From the NCBI RefSeq assembly GCF_004403185.1, contig NZ_SOHJ01000011.1:310001-374000 (forward strand): a stretch of 64,000 bases of DNA. Reading direction: 5' to 3'. This stretch comes from Cryobacterium suzukii. GTDB lineage: Bacteria; Actinomycetota; Actinomycetes; Actinomycetales; Microbacteriaceae. Below are positions 8,486 to 17,916 of the stretch, in pieces (the stretch's first letter is position 1; each line of letters starts with the position of its first letter). The notes beneath the pieces were generated by a model that was not told the DNA's origin, ran no database searches, and was given only the letters and a program-made list of their open reading frames with translations. The position numbers were made by a program, and so were the translations under genes.

Positions 8486-8789
8486 GGCCGTGAGCTCCGG
8501 GTCAATCCCTCGGTCGCGTGCAGTGAGGAAGCGATTTACTGTGCTCACCAACGGGTGTGCCCCGCATCGGGCTGCCACCGGAGGCTTTCCCCGAAGAGGG
8601 GATACGCCATGTCGCGCATCCGTGCGTGTCTGAGGAATATGCCAGGACAGCAGCGAAGAGGTGTCGAATGTCAGTGGCGCCCTGTAACGTCTGTCGGCTG
8701 GCCATAAGATCAGCTCACTAGGTATTTTACCTGCCAAGCAGTGACAAAGACGTTTCGAAGCCCAATGGGGTTTCTGTATGGGGGAACAG
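8486..8789. other. Gene-free stretch upstream of the sacsin-helicase gene
   Basis: I see no supportable gene in these 304 bases; the open frames here are composition effects. AGGTA/TACCT at about 8720-8732 is a short inverted repeat around TTT and could be part of the promoter. GGGGGAA lies just before ATG 8790. A promoter for the large gene must lie here, but no convincing -35/-10 pair stands out. Confidence 0.4.
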
Positions 8790-11700
8790 ATGAGTTGGCC
8801 AAGCGGCGATATTGATTTGATCAAATACGTGGAAGAGCAGCAGGCAACGGCTCTGCGAACCTACGAGGTCAATCCCGACCTTCTCGAAGAGCATGTCGGG
8901 CAAGAAGATAGCTTCCGGGTCGGGGGATACGGACAGCGTCAGGTCAGTGAACTGCTGCAGAATGCTGTCGACGCGCTGACTATGTCTGGTGGACAGGGAA
9001 CCGTGGAGTTCCGGATTGCCGATGGCGCGCTGTACTGCGCGAACGAAGGCGAATCCTTCGCTCGCGAGGGTCTGCGAGCCATTTGCTACGCGTTCCTGAG
9101 TTCCAAGCGTGGTGAAGACATCATCGGAAGATTCGGCTTGGGGTTCAAGTCGGTACTTGGAATTTCGGACCACCCCCAGATCTTCAGCCGATCAGTGAGC
9201 TTTGAGTTCAATGCCCCGGGCGCGGCCGAACTCTTCGCCGGGATTCCATCGGCGACCGGGAAACTTCCCCTATTGCGTGTCCCCTCGGTCATGGACGTGG
9301 CGACCGAAGTCGCCAACGACCCGAACCTAGCCGAGCTGATGACCTGGGCGTCAACGGTGGTGAAGCTACCTCTTGTCAGGGACGGTGCGCGCATCCGCGA
9401 AGAACTCACTGCGTTCAAGACCCAGTCACTCCTTTTCATGAAGTCGGTGAATGAAGTGAAGATCAGCCTTCAGCCAAAGGCCGGGGCTGCGCCCGTCATC
9501 CAAACTCACAAGCGCGAAGGTGACCTCGCGGAGGGCAAAGTACTCCTCAAATCCCCCGACGGAGCCGAAACCACGTGGCTCTTCGCCGAGCGAGAATACG
9601 AGCCGTCGGAGAAGGTCCTGCAGACGCTGACCGCAACGACAAGTCGCAAGAAGATGACAGTCTCCTATGCGGTCCCGCTCGGAGCAAGCACAGCTGCTCT
9701 TGGGCAGCTGTGGGCGTGGTTTCCTCTTCAAGACCAGACAACTGCACGCGGGATATTCAATGCTCCGTGGCAGGTGAATGATGATCGCACCACCCTGATC
9801 CCCACCAGTGCGCTAAACGGAGAAATGCTTGATGTCTGCGCGGAACTCTTTCTCGATGTTGTGGTCCGTGCCTCGACGCCGGAAGATCCCGCAGCGCACC
9901 TTGAGTTCTTTCCGGCGAGAGGACGCGAGATACGCAGCGCTGCGGACAGGGTGCTTTCTCTCCGCATCCCCGAATTGGCGCGGAGAAGGCCGATTATTCC
10001 GGACTCCAACGGCGTTCTGCAGGGTCGCGGATACTTCAAGGGGATTCCGGATCTCAAGCCCCTGCCTGTTCCGGTCGATCTGATGCAAGCTTGGCAAGAC
10101 GTCGTGGGACGCGAAACGATGCCCCATGCGTCCTGTTTCTCCACAGCGCGCGACCGATACACCCGATTACGCGCAATCCTTCGTGAGGATGATGACGACC
10201 GATCTATCTACGAGTCGAGCGTTGTGACATGGCTTCAGGAACTCGCGCACATTCGAACGCCTCAGTCAGTGCTAACCGCGCTGAAGGCGTACGCAGCGCT
10301 CAAGGACAAGGGTTTCGGCGGTATCACCGGGAGCTCGATCGTACCCGTGGTCGGCGGCACGTGGGCAGCAGTGAGCGCCCATGAATCAGTGCTCATTGCT
10401 CGACCAGGACAGCCGATCCCCAGCGGAGTCGCGCTTGTGGACGACGGCTTCACAGCAGACCCCGAAATCGTCACGTTGCTGCACTCCCTCCAATTTCGCG
10501 ATGTGTCCATGGATCAGACGTCGATCGCTATCGCGGCATTGGCGAGTGAATCCTGGAGAGGTGATGAATGGACGCGACTATGGAATGCTTTGCGCGCCTC
10601 GTCAGCAGCAGTCGCCGTGGAGTCTCTAACAAAGATTCGAAGTCGTGGGCTCGACGTTATGGTCCAGACACGTTCCGGCCTGTGGAGGGCGGCTGCGACC
10701 GTCATTGAAGACGATTCATTCGCCGATGGATTGAGGGATCGTCATGCAGAGGATCTTGTGCACGGCAGCCGAACTGATCTTCTTCGTGCGGCCGGCTGTT
10801 TCTCCAGCCCGCAGCCGGACTTCCCACAGTCCAAAGAACGGATTTTTCTGGAATACAGGAACGCAGCGGATGCGCTGCTACGCAAGCGCATCCGAGAGGC
10901 AGGCCACACCCACGGAGCGATAGGCATCCCTGATTTCGTGGGTACCGGCCCCCTAGACCTCTTCCTCGAGCTTGCCAACGATCCTGCGGCACGGATGGAA
11001 TGGACCCGACGGGTCCTGCGCACAATGCCGAGCAAGATGACGGTGGTCTCGGTGCCTCTGACAAGTTCCAGGAACAACGCGGACGTCGAAATCGCATCAC
11101 CCGACTGGTGGGCAGTCCTTCAGCATGGTCTGGTGCAGACTTCGCTCGGAGTAAGACGGACCGGTGAAGCGGTGTCATCTGCGCTACGCGATTTTTCGCT
11201 ATATCTGCCGATTGTCGACGCAGAAATCAGCATGAGCCTCGACCCTCCCCGTTCTCTCGAAAGCTTGCCTGAGCACTTGCTTCGTGACTTCATGGGTAGG
11301 GACGGCTACCACGTCGAGGACGCCTCCAAGCTGACCCAACTCCTGGTAGCGGCCTCGGCACACGAAAGCCTTGCCACAACGGCCAATATCCCGGCGGTCC
11401 TTCACGGTGCTGTGGTGATTCGCCCGAGGACAGATGTCGTGGTGGCGTCGACTCCCGACGACATCGCTGTGCTAGAGGAACTCGGCATTGCCTATCTCGA
11501 CGGCACCGTCAAGAATTCCGCACGATTGATCGAAAAGTGGGGACTGCGCCCCGGCGAAGAAGCGCTATCGCGGACGCTGGAGATCAGCGAACAGGGTACT
11601 GAAGGGCCGCTCACGGACCGATATCCGAGCCTCGCTGGGCGCCTCAGGGTATCGATCGGTCGCGTCCGTTTGCGATCGAGCGCGTCGATTCTGCGAAGGA

Positions 11701-13472
11701 GCTCCACTTCTACAGGCATGTTTGAAGAACGACTTATGAGCGCGCATGTAAGTGACACCATCGTTGTCGACGACACCCTTGAGGATGTCGAAATTCTTGG
11801 CGAGGTTTCCAAACAATTGGGGCTCGGCCTCACGCGGCAGGACATCTACGACATCCTGCGGGATGACGAAACCATGCGCCATAACGATCTTGTTCAGCGA
11901 TCGCGGATTGCTGGTTCCGACCCGGAACGCCTCTTGATCTTGGCAGGTGTGAAGGTGCTGCAGGAAGCACTGCCGAAGCGTCTCCTGGACACCATTGAAA
12001 GCAAGAAGGGCCGTCAATCAGAACTGGAAGTTGCTCAGCTCTACTGGCAGGTTCGCGGTCTCGACAGTCTCTGGACAATTCGAGAGGAGCTTCGAGCGAT
12101 CGGTCTGGTAGTGCCACGGGACTGGGCGGGCTCGGCACTGGCAGAGGCATTCGTCGTTGGCCTGGGATTCGCCACAGGGTACGCGGGGCAGAAGAACGTC
12201 CCACGCCCTTCGCTCCTTCAGGTGCAAGGCCTAGTAGATCTGAAGCCTCTTCATAAATTCCAGGAAATCCTTGCCGGTCGCATTCGGGACCTGGCGACTG
12301 CTCCCGCCAAGGGCGGTCAGGCGCAACGCGGGCTGTTGTTTCTCCCTACGGGGGCAGGAAAGACCCGTGTCACCGTTGAAGCGATCATCCGCATGCTCCG
12401 TGACGACGAGCTCTCGGGGCCGATCCTTTGGATTGCGCAGTCTGAGGAACTCTGCGAACAGGCCGTTCAAGCGTGGGCAGAGGTGTGGCGTGCCATTGGC
12501 GATGAACGCGTGATCGACATCTGTAGGTTCTGGGGTGGGCACGAACTGGACGAGTCGAACGAAGAATTGCAGATCGTTATCGCCACGGACGCACAGCTGA
12601 GCACGCGCATCGCCTCTCCCAACGCGCGAAGTTACAACTGGCTCGCGGAGGCCTCCCTCGTGGTCATTGATGAAGCCCACACAGCGATGAGTAAGACCTA
12701 TACCGGCATCCTCCGTTGGCTGGGCCTGACCTCCGCACGAACGGACCGCCCCCTCCTCGGTCTCACGGCGACGCCCTATAGAGGGCGCAACGCGGAGAAC
12801 AACAGACTCTTCGTCGATCGCTTCGGTGGCAACAAGCTGGAAGCCCTCGATCCCGACGACCCCATCGGTCAACTCCGCGAGGAAAAAGTGCTATCTGAGG
12901 TGGACCACTACGTCCTCGACGGAATGCGAGTCGCTGCCATGGGCAGTGATCTGGTGACTTTCGACCAGATGAAGGAAGTGACGAAGTCGATGCTCGACCG
13001 CATCGGGCAGGACCTCGATCGGATGCAGACTGTTGTCAATGACATCCTCGAGCAGGATCCTTCGTGGCCGATTCTGGTCTTCGCGGCGTCGGTCTCATCA
13101 GCTCATACTATTGCTGCGTTGTTACGCCTGGAAGGCAAGACAGCGGCGGCCGTAGACGGCACTATGCGTCCCCAGGAACGGCGTCGAATCATCGACCAGT
13201 TCAAGAGTGGTGAGATTCGGATCATCGTGAATTGCGACCTTCTAACTCAAGGATTCGATGCACCACAGGTGCGCGCGCTCTACATCGCGCGCCCGACGTT
13301 CAGCCCGAATCGGTATCACCAAATGATTGGTCGCGGGCTTCGGGGACCCAAGAATGGTGGCACCGAACGCTGTCTCATCGTGAATGTTGCGGACACGTTC
13401 GACGAGTTTGGCGAGGAGCTCGCCTTCACGGAGTTTGACTACCTTTGGGCACCGGAAAAAGTAGCAAGATGA
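8790..13472 (+). CDS. Sacsin-type ATPase fused to DEAH helicase (DISARM-associated)
   Basis: A 1560-residue protein. The N-terminus is a GHKL/HATPase module of the sacsin type: ELLQNAVDAL (about residue 55) as the N-box and RFGLGFKS (about 115) as the lid glycines. The middle 900 residues are unrecognised. The C-terminus is an SF2 helicase with LPTGAGKT (about 1183), VIDEAHTAM (about 1292), GLTATPYRG, TQGFDAPQVRALYIARP and QMIGRGLRG (about 1510). ATG 8790 is chosen over 8778 because it has GGGGGAA before it and aligns with the start of the collapsed copy at 32198. Its stop overlaps a following ATG (13469) that opened a now-ruined drmA. It probably acts with DrmA/DrmB in anti-phage defence; that partnership is inferred from the duplicated gene order. 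Confidence 0.85.
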   Translation: MSWPSGDIDLIKYVEEQQATALRTYEVNPDLLEEHVGQEDSFRVGGYGQRQVSELLQNAVDALTMSGGQGTVEFRIADGALYCANEGESFAREGLRAICYAFLSSKRGEDIIGRFGLGFKSVLGISDHPQIFSRSVSFEFNAPGAAELFAGIPSATGKLPLLRVPSVMDVATEVANDPNLAELMTWASTVVKLPLVRDGARIREELTAFKTQSLLFMKSVNEVKISLQPKAGAAPVIQTHKREGDLAEGKVLLKSPDGAETTWLFAEREYEPSEKVLQTLTATTSRKKMTVSYAVPLGASTAALGQLWAWFPLQDQTTARGIFNAPWQVNDDRTTLIPTSALNGEMLDVCAELFLDVVVRASTPEDPAAHLEFFPARGREIRSAADRVLSLRIPELARRRPIIPDSNGVLQGRGYFKGIPDLKPLPVPVDLMQAWQDVVGRETMPHASCFSTARDRYTRLRAILREDDDDRSIYESSVVTWLQELAHIRTPQSVLTALKAYAALKDKGFGGITGSSIVPVVGGTWAAVSAHESVLIARPGQPIPSGVALVDDGFTADPEIVTLLHSLQFRDVSMDQTSIAIAALASESWRGDEWTRLWNALRASSAAVAVESLTKIRSRGLDVMVQTRSGLWRAAATVIEDDSFADGLRDRHAEDLVHGSRTDLLRAAGCFSSPQPDFPQSKERIFLEYRNAADALLRKRIREAGHTHGAIGIPDFVGTGPLDLFLELANDPAARMEWTRRVLRTMPSKMTVVSVPLTSSRNNADVEIASPDWWAVLQHGLVQTSLGVRRTGEAVSSALRDFSLYLPIVDAEISMSLDPPRSLESLPEHLLRDFMGRDGYHVEDASKLTQLLVAASAHESLATTANIPAVLHGAVVIRPRTDVVVASTPDDIAVLEELGIAYLDGTVKNSARLIEKWGLRPGEEALSRTLEISEQGTEGPLTDRYPSLAGRLRVSIGRVRLRSSASILRRSSTSTGMFEERLMSAHVSDTIVVDDTLEDVEILGEVSKQLGLGLTRQDIYDILRDDETMRHNDLVQRSRIAGSDPERLLILAGVKVLQEALPKRLLDTIESKKGRQSELEVAQLYWQVRGLDSLWTIREELRAIGLVVPRDWAGSALAEAFVVGLGFATGYAGQKNVPRPSLLQVQGLVDLKPLHKFQEILAGRIRDLATAPAKGGQAQRGLLFLPTGAGKTRVTVEAIIRMLRDDELSGPILWIAQSEELCEQAVQAWAEVWRAIGDERVIDICRFWGGHELDESNEELQIVIATDAQLSTRIASPNARSYNWLAEASLVVIDEAHTAMSKTYTGILRWLGLTSARTDRPLLGLTATPYRGRNAENNRLFVDRFGGNKLEALDPDDPIGQLREEKVLSEVDHYVLDGMRVAAMGSDLVTFDQMKEVTKSMLDRIGQDLDRMQTVVNDILEQDPSWPILVFAASVSSAHTIAALLRLEGKTAAAVDGTMRPQERRRIIDQFKSGEIRIIVNCDLLTQGFDAPQVRALYIARPTFSPNRYHQMIGRGLRGPKNGGTERCLIVNVADTFDEFGEELAFTEFDYLWAPEKVAR

Positions 13473-13850
13473 CGATCAGCAACGTAGAAGCCCAGCCGCG
13501 CGGCTAAGACAGCAGCGGGTCGGCCCCGCCGATGGCGCATGTGAGGTCCTAACACGGAGTCCCGCCTACGCGTATCTCGTGGGAACGCTGTACCCCGTTG
13601 GGGTGGGAATCGCGACGCCGAAACCGGAATTGGAGGAGCCGCTCTCCCCCACATCGAGTCCGCCGAGGTGCGGGAGGAGTTCGCGCCAGCCAAGATGGAC
13701 CCGACGCAATCAGCGAACCTGAAGACGAAGACCGAGGGCTCAACCTGACGGGCGCCTTCGGTTGGGCCCCTCAGTCACTGAAGATGTCTTTTATTCACGA
13801 CGGCACCGGAGTCGTGGCGTCCGTTAGGGCCGGGGCCTATTCGAAGCGCA
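13469..13850 (+). pseudogene. drmA remnant, 5' end only (left DISARM-like copy)
   Basis: The ATG overlapping the helicase stop opens only 12 codons. Further on, YAYLVGTLYPVGVG (13567-13608) matches YTYLVGTLYPVEVG of intact drmA (about 32785). LNLTGAFGWAPQSLKMSFIH (13740-13799) matches the LNLAGAFGWAPQSMGLSFIH stretch of drmA (about 32960). The spacing is similar, but stops and frame changes separate the blocks and nothing recognisable follows. The left operon therefore once had sacsin-helicase followed by drmA, as the right one does. Confidence 0.8.
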
Positions 13851-14285
13851 GGGGATTGCCGGCGCAACAAGACGCCCCGGAAATACGCACTCTTCCGGCC
13901 CACGCAACGGGGGAATCTCTTGATCGTGCTTCATTCGACCGCAAGCCGGACGCGACTACGCCGGGCTTTTCGCGGGGACCTTAAGTCCCCCGACGCGTGG
14001 GGACTCGGATTCGACGATTTCATCCGCCAGCTGCGTCTCACCCATCTCGAGGAGGCTCTTCACATCGTCCGCCAGGTCGCTCTTCCCCGCATACTCGTCA
14101 AAGGTTGCCTTCGCGGATGGCGCGAGGCATCCGGTCCGCTGACGCCAATCGAGGTGAACGCGGCGGACCACCCGCGCGGCGGCCGGATGCTCCGCGCCGC
14201 GTCAACGTGCTCCCGTTCGTCGATCGCGTCAGGGAGTCGCAGCCCGCGCGGTGCAGCATGAACATGCCGTCATGCCATCGATGCA
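13851..14285. other. Decayed or empty stretch between drmA remnant and vsr
   Basis: No secure gene. A minus-strand frame (13956-14171, 71 codons) contains ATFDEYAGKSDLADDVKSLL and looks protein-like, but it has no recognised family and no clear ribosome site; it may be the tail of a lost gene downstream of vsr. The rest reads as broken sequence. This is where the remainder of the left drmA, drmB and methyltransferase would be expected if the left operon had been complete. Confidence 0.35.
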
Positions 14286-14738
14286 CTACCGGTCAAGCCG
14301 GTGCCTCTCTAGCTCGCTTTCGACGGCCGCGGTAACCGCGCCCGGGTCTTCATGCTCCCAGAACCGCAGCACGGTCCAGCCCTCTGCCGTCAGCCTTTCT
14401 GCGGTGTTCCGGTCGCGGACCATGTTGCCCACCACCTTCAGGTTCCAATACCCCTGGTTGAGCGTCGGGCGCTGGTAGTGGACCGGGCAGCCGTGCCAAA
14501 AGCAGCCGTCGATGAACGCTGTGATATGCGCGCGGGTGAACACGATGCCGGCACTGCGACGCAGTCCGGGTACCGGGCGGTAGTTCACCCGGTACCCGGC
14601 GGCATGCAGCAGGGCGCGCACCGCGAGTTCGGGTGCCGTGTCACGATTCTTGTTGCTCTGCATCGAACGGCGCACGGCATCCGTCGACGCCCAGGAGGCG
14701 CTGGGTCGTTTTGGCCCATCAGACCGCGCGATATTCAT
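14286..14738 (-). CDS. vsr: Vsr-family very-short-patch repair endonuclease, catalytic Asp replaced
   Basis: A 150-residue Vsr protein, which normally nicks T:G mismatches left by deamination of 5-methylcytosine. Conserved parts seen are MQSNKNRDTAPELAVRALLH, a YRVNYRPVPGLR strand, FIDGCFWHGCPVHYQ (metal and aromatic residues), WNLKVVGNMVRDRN and GWTVLRFWEHE. The family has D-(I/F)-V-F after the PG-R turn (E. coli Asp51, metal ligand); here it reads SAGIVF, codon GGC at about 14551-14553, so the Asp is Gly. The enzyme is probably inactive. The 5-methylcytosine methyltransferase in the window is 23 kb away. It may be the survivor of the left operon's own modification module. Confidence 0.85.
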   Translation of the reverse strand: MNIARSDGPKRPSASWASTDAVRRSMQSNKNRDTAPELAVRALLHAAGYRVNYRPVPGLRRSAGIVFTRAHITAFIDGCFWHGCPVHYQRPTLNQGYWNLKVVGNMVRDRNTAERLTAEGWTVLRFWEHEDPGAVTAAVESELERHRLDR

Positions 14739-15037
14739 CGATCGCCGCCCAGCGCTGTCGCCCTACTTCCGGCATCGGCCGGATCGCCCTCCGCAACACT
14801 GGTCACGAGGGCGGCCGCCTCAGAGTAGCCAGCTTGAAACATCCAGTGCACGACCGTTTCGCTCGCGTCGCAGGTCTTTGCGCTGGCGCCCTCGCCGGGT
14901 TGGTCACCGCGGGAGGGCAGCGAAGTGACAGGCATGAGAGCTCCACTCGTCAATGACTCCGGCAGACGGCGAGAATTCGATGGCACTGTAACGCCTCGCG
15001 GGTAGGGGCGACAAGGGGAGAAATCCGTTGACAGCAC
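14735..15037 (-). CDS. Possible small ORF coupled to vsr
   Basis: A 100-codon frame ends in an ATGA overlap with the vsr start, an arrangement typical of translational coupling. The last 45 residues (ETVVHWMFQAGYSEAAALVT and following) look protein-like, the first half does not. No family recognised and no clear ribosome site at 15037. It could equally be a chance frame or the tail of a broken gene. Confidence 0.25.
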   Translation of the reverse strand: MLSTDFSPCRPYPRGVTVPSNSRRLPESLTSGALMPVTSLPSRGDQPGEGASAKTCDASETVVHWMFQAGYSEAAALVTSVAEGDPADAGSRATALGGDR

Positions 15038-15141
15038 TGGACCATGTGACCACGCAGGTTCGAGCCCTCAGTCCTGAACGCTCTGACCGATCCCCACTTT
15101 CGGGACCGTGCCTTCAACGCAGCGCTGTGGGAAGCTCAGAC

Positions 15142-15543
15142 ATGCCCATCGTCACCTCAAGATTTCTCCGCGAACAGAACGTCTATACCCGAGCTGAACT
15201 GAGAGAAACGTTCTCCATAGCCGACGCGTCGCTCAACAACGGTATCTTCCAACCAAGGAACCATGATTCAGTGTGGCTTTTCGTGACGTTCCAGAAGACG
15301 GCGGACCGCGTACCGTACACAGACGTGCTCGATGGCGATATCTTGCGTTTCGCGGGCCAGACAAAAGGGCGTGCAGACTCCAAGATCATCGACCACGTCG
15401 CGGACGGCAACGAGTTGGTGCTGTTCTACCGAACCCGGAAGTACGAGTATCCAGGGGCCGGGTTCCGATACGACGGCCGATTCGAATACGTCGACCACGT
15501 GCCGGGTCCCCCCAACGCCTTCACCCTTCGCCGCGTGCGCTGA
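15142..15543 (+). CDS. Standalone DUF3427-like (SRA/EVE-like) domain protein
   Basis: A 133-residue single-domain protein. The core, VPYTDVLDGDILRFAGQTKG, then LVLFYRTRKYEYPGAGFRY and FEYVDHVPG, has the plan of the DUF3427-like module attached to McrA-type HNH nucleases and some restriction helicases, where it is thought to read DNA. No nuclease motif is present. ATG 15142 is preferred over the earlier open frame because GGAAGC precedes it and the protein-like sequence starts there. It is convergent with the UvrD gene. Family assignment is from memory of the motif pattern; a modified-base-sensing role is inference. Confidence 0.6.
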   Translation: MPIVTSRFLREQNVYTRAELRETFSIADASLNNGIFQPRNHDSVWLFVTFQKTADRVPYTDVLDGDILRFAGQTKGRADSKIIDHVADGNELVLFYRTRKYEYPGAGFRYDGRFEYVDHVPGPPNAFTLRRVR

Positions 15544-15674
15544 TCAGACTAGCCGGCTCGCGCCGAGTGCGCTTGTCCCGAATGTCTCATGGAGCTGCGA
15601 CGAGCGACTTCGACGCACTGCGCGAAACTCGCCCGGTATGTGCGCGATGATCGCGGCCGCCAGCACCGACGCCG

Positions 15675-17900
15675 CTAAGACGCCAGCAGCTCCGAAGGCG
15701 CGTTCTTCCACGTGACCACCAGCTCATCACGCGCCCGACTGGCCGCGACGTAGAGCAGCGACCGCTCGCGCAGCATGGCATCCTCGCGATCTTCAGGGCT
15801 GAGACCCTTCATCACCCATGGCGATGGGAACGAGCCCTCCGAGATATCGAACAGGAGCACCCGAGAGAACTCCATGCCCTTTGCGGTGTGCATCGTCAAA
15901 ACGACCGCGTTCTTGCCCGTCTGTTTCGCCGAGGTGAGAACCGTCGACTGGATGCCGTAGTGGTCGAGCGCGTCGTGGACGTCCTTGGACGCATTGTTCG
16001 AAGCGGTCAGAACGGCGATGGTTTCGGGCCGGATACCCTCTTCAATCCACGAGCGGACCTGGTCTGCCATCGCTTTGAACTGCTCGGTCTCCGAATGCGA
16101 GACGATTGCCCGCGGCTCAGGGCCGAGCCGAGCCGACCGGTATCCGTCGACACCTTCCACTGCGTTCTCGGAGTCCACGAATGTCGCACCCCTCAACACG
16201 TCGAGCGCGTAACGAAGGTTCTGCTCCGTCGTCCGGTAGTTCAGAGTGAGGCGTCGTGAACGACCGACGACGGCGACGCCCAGCCTCGACAGCACGACGG
16301 GCTGGCCGTAGATCCGCTGGTGGATATCGTCAGCGATGAACATGTCGTTGGGGCCGACCTGCACAAGTGCGCGCAAGAACTGCCAGTGCGCCGGCGTCAG
16401 GTCTTGCGCCTCATCAATCAGCACGTGATCGGCGTAATGATTCGAGCCCGACTCCGCGGAGGCAGCCAGCCACGCTGCGGAGATCCCCGCGACCTCCGCA
16501 TAGGTCAACGAATTGCGGATGCGGCCGTTCTTACGGAACTGCTCGACAACCGTCCAGACCTCAGCACGCTTGGCACGGTCGAGTGCCACGCCGCGACCCG
16601 GCCGGCGCACCGCGAAGTAGGCCTCCTTCGACGTGATGCGATTCGGCAGGACAATCTGAAGGTATTCGGCAGCGAGGAACGACTTGCTCCGTAGCTGCGG
16701 CGGCAGGTCGGGATCCACGTCATCGACGGCTTCGTGCCAGCCGACCTCGTTGCCGACGACGATGCCATGACTCTCTGCCGACGCCCCAAGCACGGTGACG
16801 GCGGCCTCCCCAAAGCCGCTGCCCGCGATCTGGCGAACGGCCGCGACGAGCGCATCGACGCCCTGCACGAAGACGCCTGCGCTGCCCAACGAACCAGAAG
16901 TCGGGATGTCGGGGTCCAGACGTTCCAGGTCTCGGCGAAGGTTCTCAGCCAGGGCTCTCGTGTATGTGGTCAGAACGATCCGGGAATTGGGGTTCTCTGC
17001 CGCCAAATTCTTGGCACGGTGGATGAGCACGACCGTCTTCCCTGTGCCGGCGCCGCCTGTAAGACGGAAGGGCCCCTTGTACGAGCGAGTGGCATACCGC
17101 CGCTGTTCGGGGTGCAGGAACACCCGCCACGCGCCGAAGTCGCCTCCGTCGATCACTCGCTGCAGCTCTTCGTCGCTGTCGATGAAGGTGAATTGCATCT
17201 GCGCGGCCGGATGCTTCAACGCGTCGACCAACCGCTGATCCAGTGCGCGCGCGTCTTCGGCTTCAACGTCGACTGGCTCGACGCGCTCCACGGGGATCTC
17301 GAGCGATTCCTTGATCTGACTGATCGAGAGACCCATCGCCATGCCATAGAGCACGGTGGACTGCCACTCCGTGTCGAGACGATCGGCGAAGGTGATGAGA
17401 TCGTCTTCCGTCACCGCGGCGAAAGCCCGCGCCGCTGCGTCGGCAGTGAAACCGAACTCGACCGTGAGATCCGACACAAAATAGCTCTGTGTGGTGAGGT
17501 ACGACACCAGGGCCTTGGCGGGCTGGGGGGCTTCCGCTTTGGGGGCGGCCTGCGCCGGATGCTCGGGAACAGCCGCGATGAGCTCGGGAATACCGTTCAC
17601 CGGATTGATCTGCAGCTTCTTGGTACGCGCCCGCTCGATCGCCTCGTCATGCTCCCACGTCCCTGCGTAGACGTACGTCTTCTCGTCACCGATGGGCTCG
17701 AGCACGTACAAAACGGCACGCAGATGGATGTCTACGCGCCCCGTCCTCGCACGGGAATCGAGTGGTTTCTTCATCGGCTCAATGTGCAGCCCGGGAATTG
17801 TGTCGTCGTCAGTCAACTTCTTGAGGAACGCCATGATCTTGCCATTGACGGCCTTCTCGTGATCTTGGCCTTTGAGCTTGATCATGATGAGGTTGGGCAT
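15675..17900 (-). CDS. UvrD/Rep-like superfamily 1 DNA helicase
   Basis: A 741-residue SF1 helicase. The N-terminal 100 residues resemble a small ParE/RelE-like fold (MIKLKGQDHEKAVNGKIMAF, EKTYVYAGTWEHDEAI); Walker A is GGAGTGKT (about residue 280), motif II IDEAQD (about 493), NYRTTEQNLRYALD follows, and LTMHTAKGMEFSRVLLFD to YVAASRARDELVV closes the motor. The start is 17900, not the longer open frame: AGAGAGGA lies just upstream, and it is 16 bases after the stop of the DUF1998 helicase. Last gene of a four-gene operon. A decayed relative lies at 7691-8485. Likely processes DNA ends made by the upstream enzymes; inferred. Confidence 0.85.
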   Translation of the reverse strand: MPNLIMIKLKGQDHEKAVNGKIMAFLKKLTDDDTIPGLHIEPMKKPLDSRARTGRVDIHLRAVLYVLEPIGDEKTYVYAGTWEHDEAIERARTKKLQINPVNGIPELIAAVPEHPAQAAPKAEAPQPAKALVSYLTTQSYFVSDLTVEFGFTADAAARAFAAVTEDDLITFADRLDTEWQSTVLYGMAMGLSISQIKESLEIPVERVEPVDVEAEDARALDQRLVDALKHPAAQMQFTFIDSDEELQRVIDGGDFGAWRVFLHPEQRRYATRSYKGPFRLTGGAGTGKTVVLIHRAKNLAAENPNSRIVLTTYTRALAENLRRDLERLDPDIPTSGSLGSAGVFVQGVDALVAAVRQIAGSGFGEAAVTVLGASAESHGIVVGNEVGWHEAVDDVDPDLPPQLRSKSFLAAEYLQIVLPNRITSKEAYFAVRRPGRGVALDRAKRAEVWTVVEQFRKNGRIRNSLTYAEVAGISAAWLAASAESGSNHYADHVLIDEAQDLTPAHWQFLRALVQVGPNDMFIADDIHQRIYGQPVVLSRLGVAVVGRSRRLTLNYRTTEQNLRYALDVLRGATFVDSENAVEGVDGYRSARLGPEPRAIVSHSETEQFKAMADQVRSWIEEGIRPETIAVLTASNNASKDVHDALDHYGIQSTVLTSAKQTGKNAVVLTMHTAKGMEFSRVLLFDISEGSFPSPWVMKGLSPEDREDAMLRERSLLYVAASRARDELVVTWKNAPSELLAS

Positions 17901-17916
17901 GTGAATCCTCTCTTGG

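Noticed and set aside
8486-8789. CRISPR-like or phage attachment repeats at island edges
   Set aside because: No regularly spaced repeats and no direct repeat pair flanking the island could be seen; no integrase or tRNA is nearby.
8438-8824. 128-codon minus-strand frame reaching into the sacsin-helicase start
   Set aside because: Only its last 10-15 codons overlap the helicase relic, in a different frame from the recognisable one; the rest has no family match or ribosome site.
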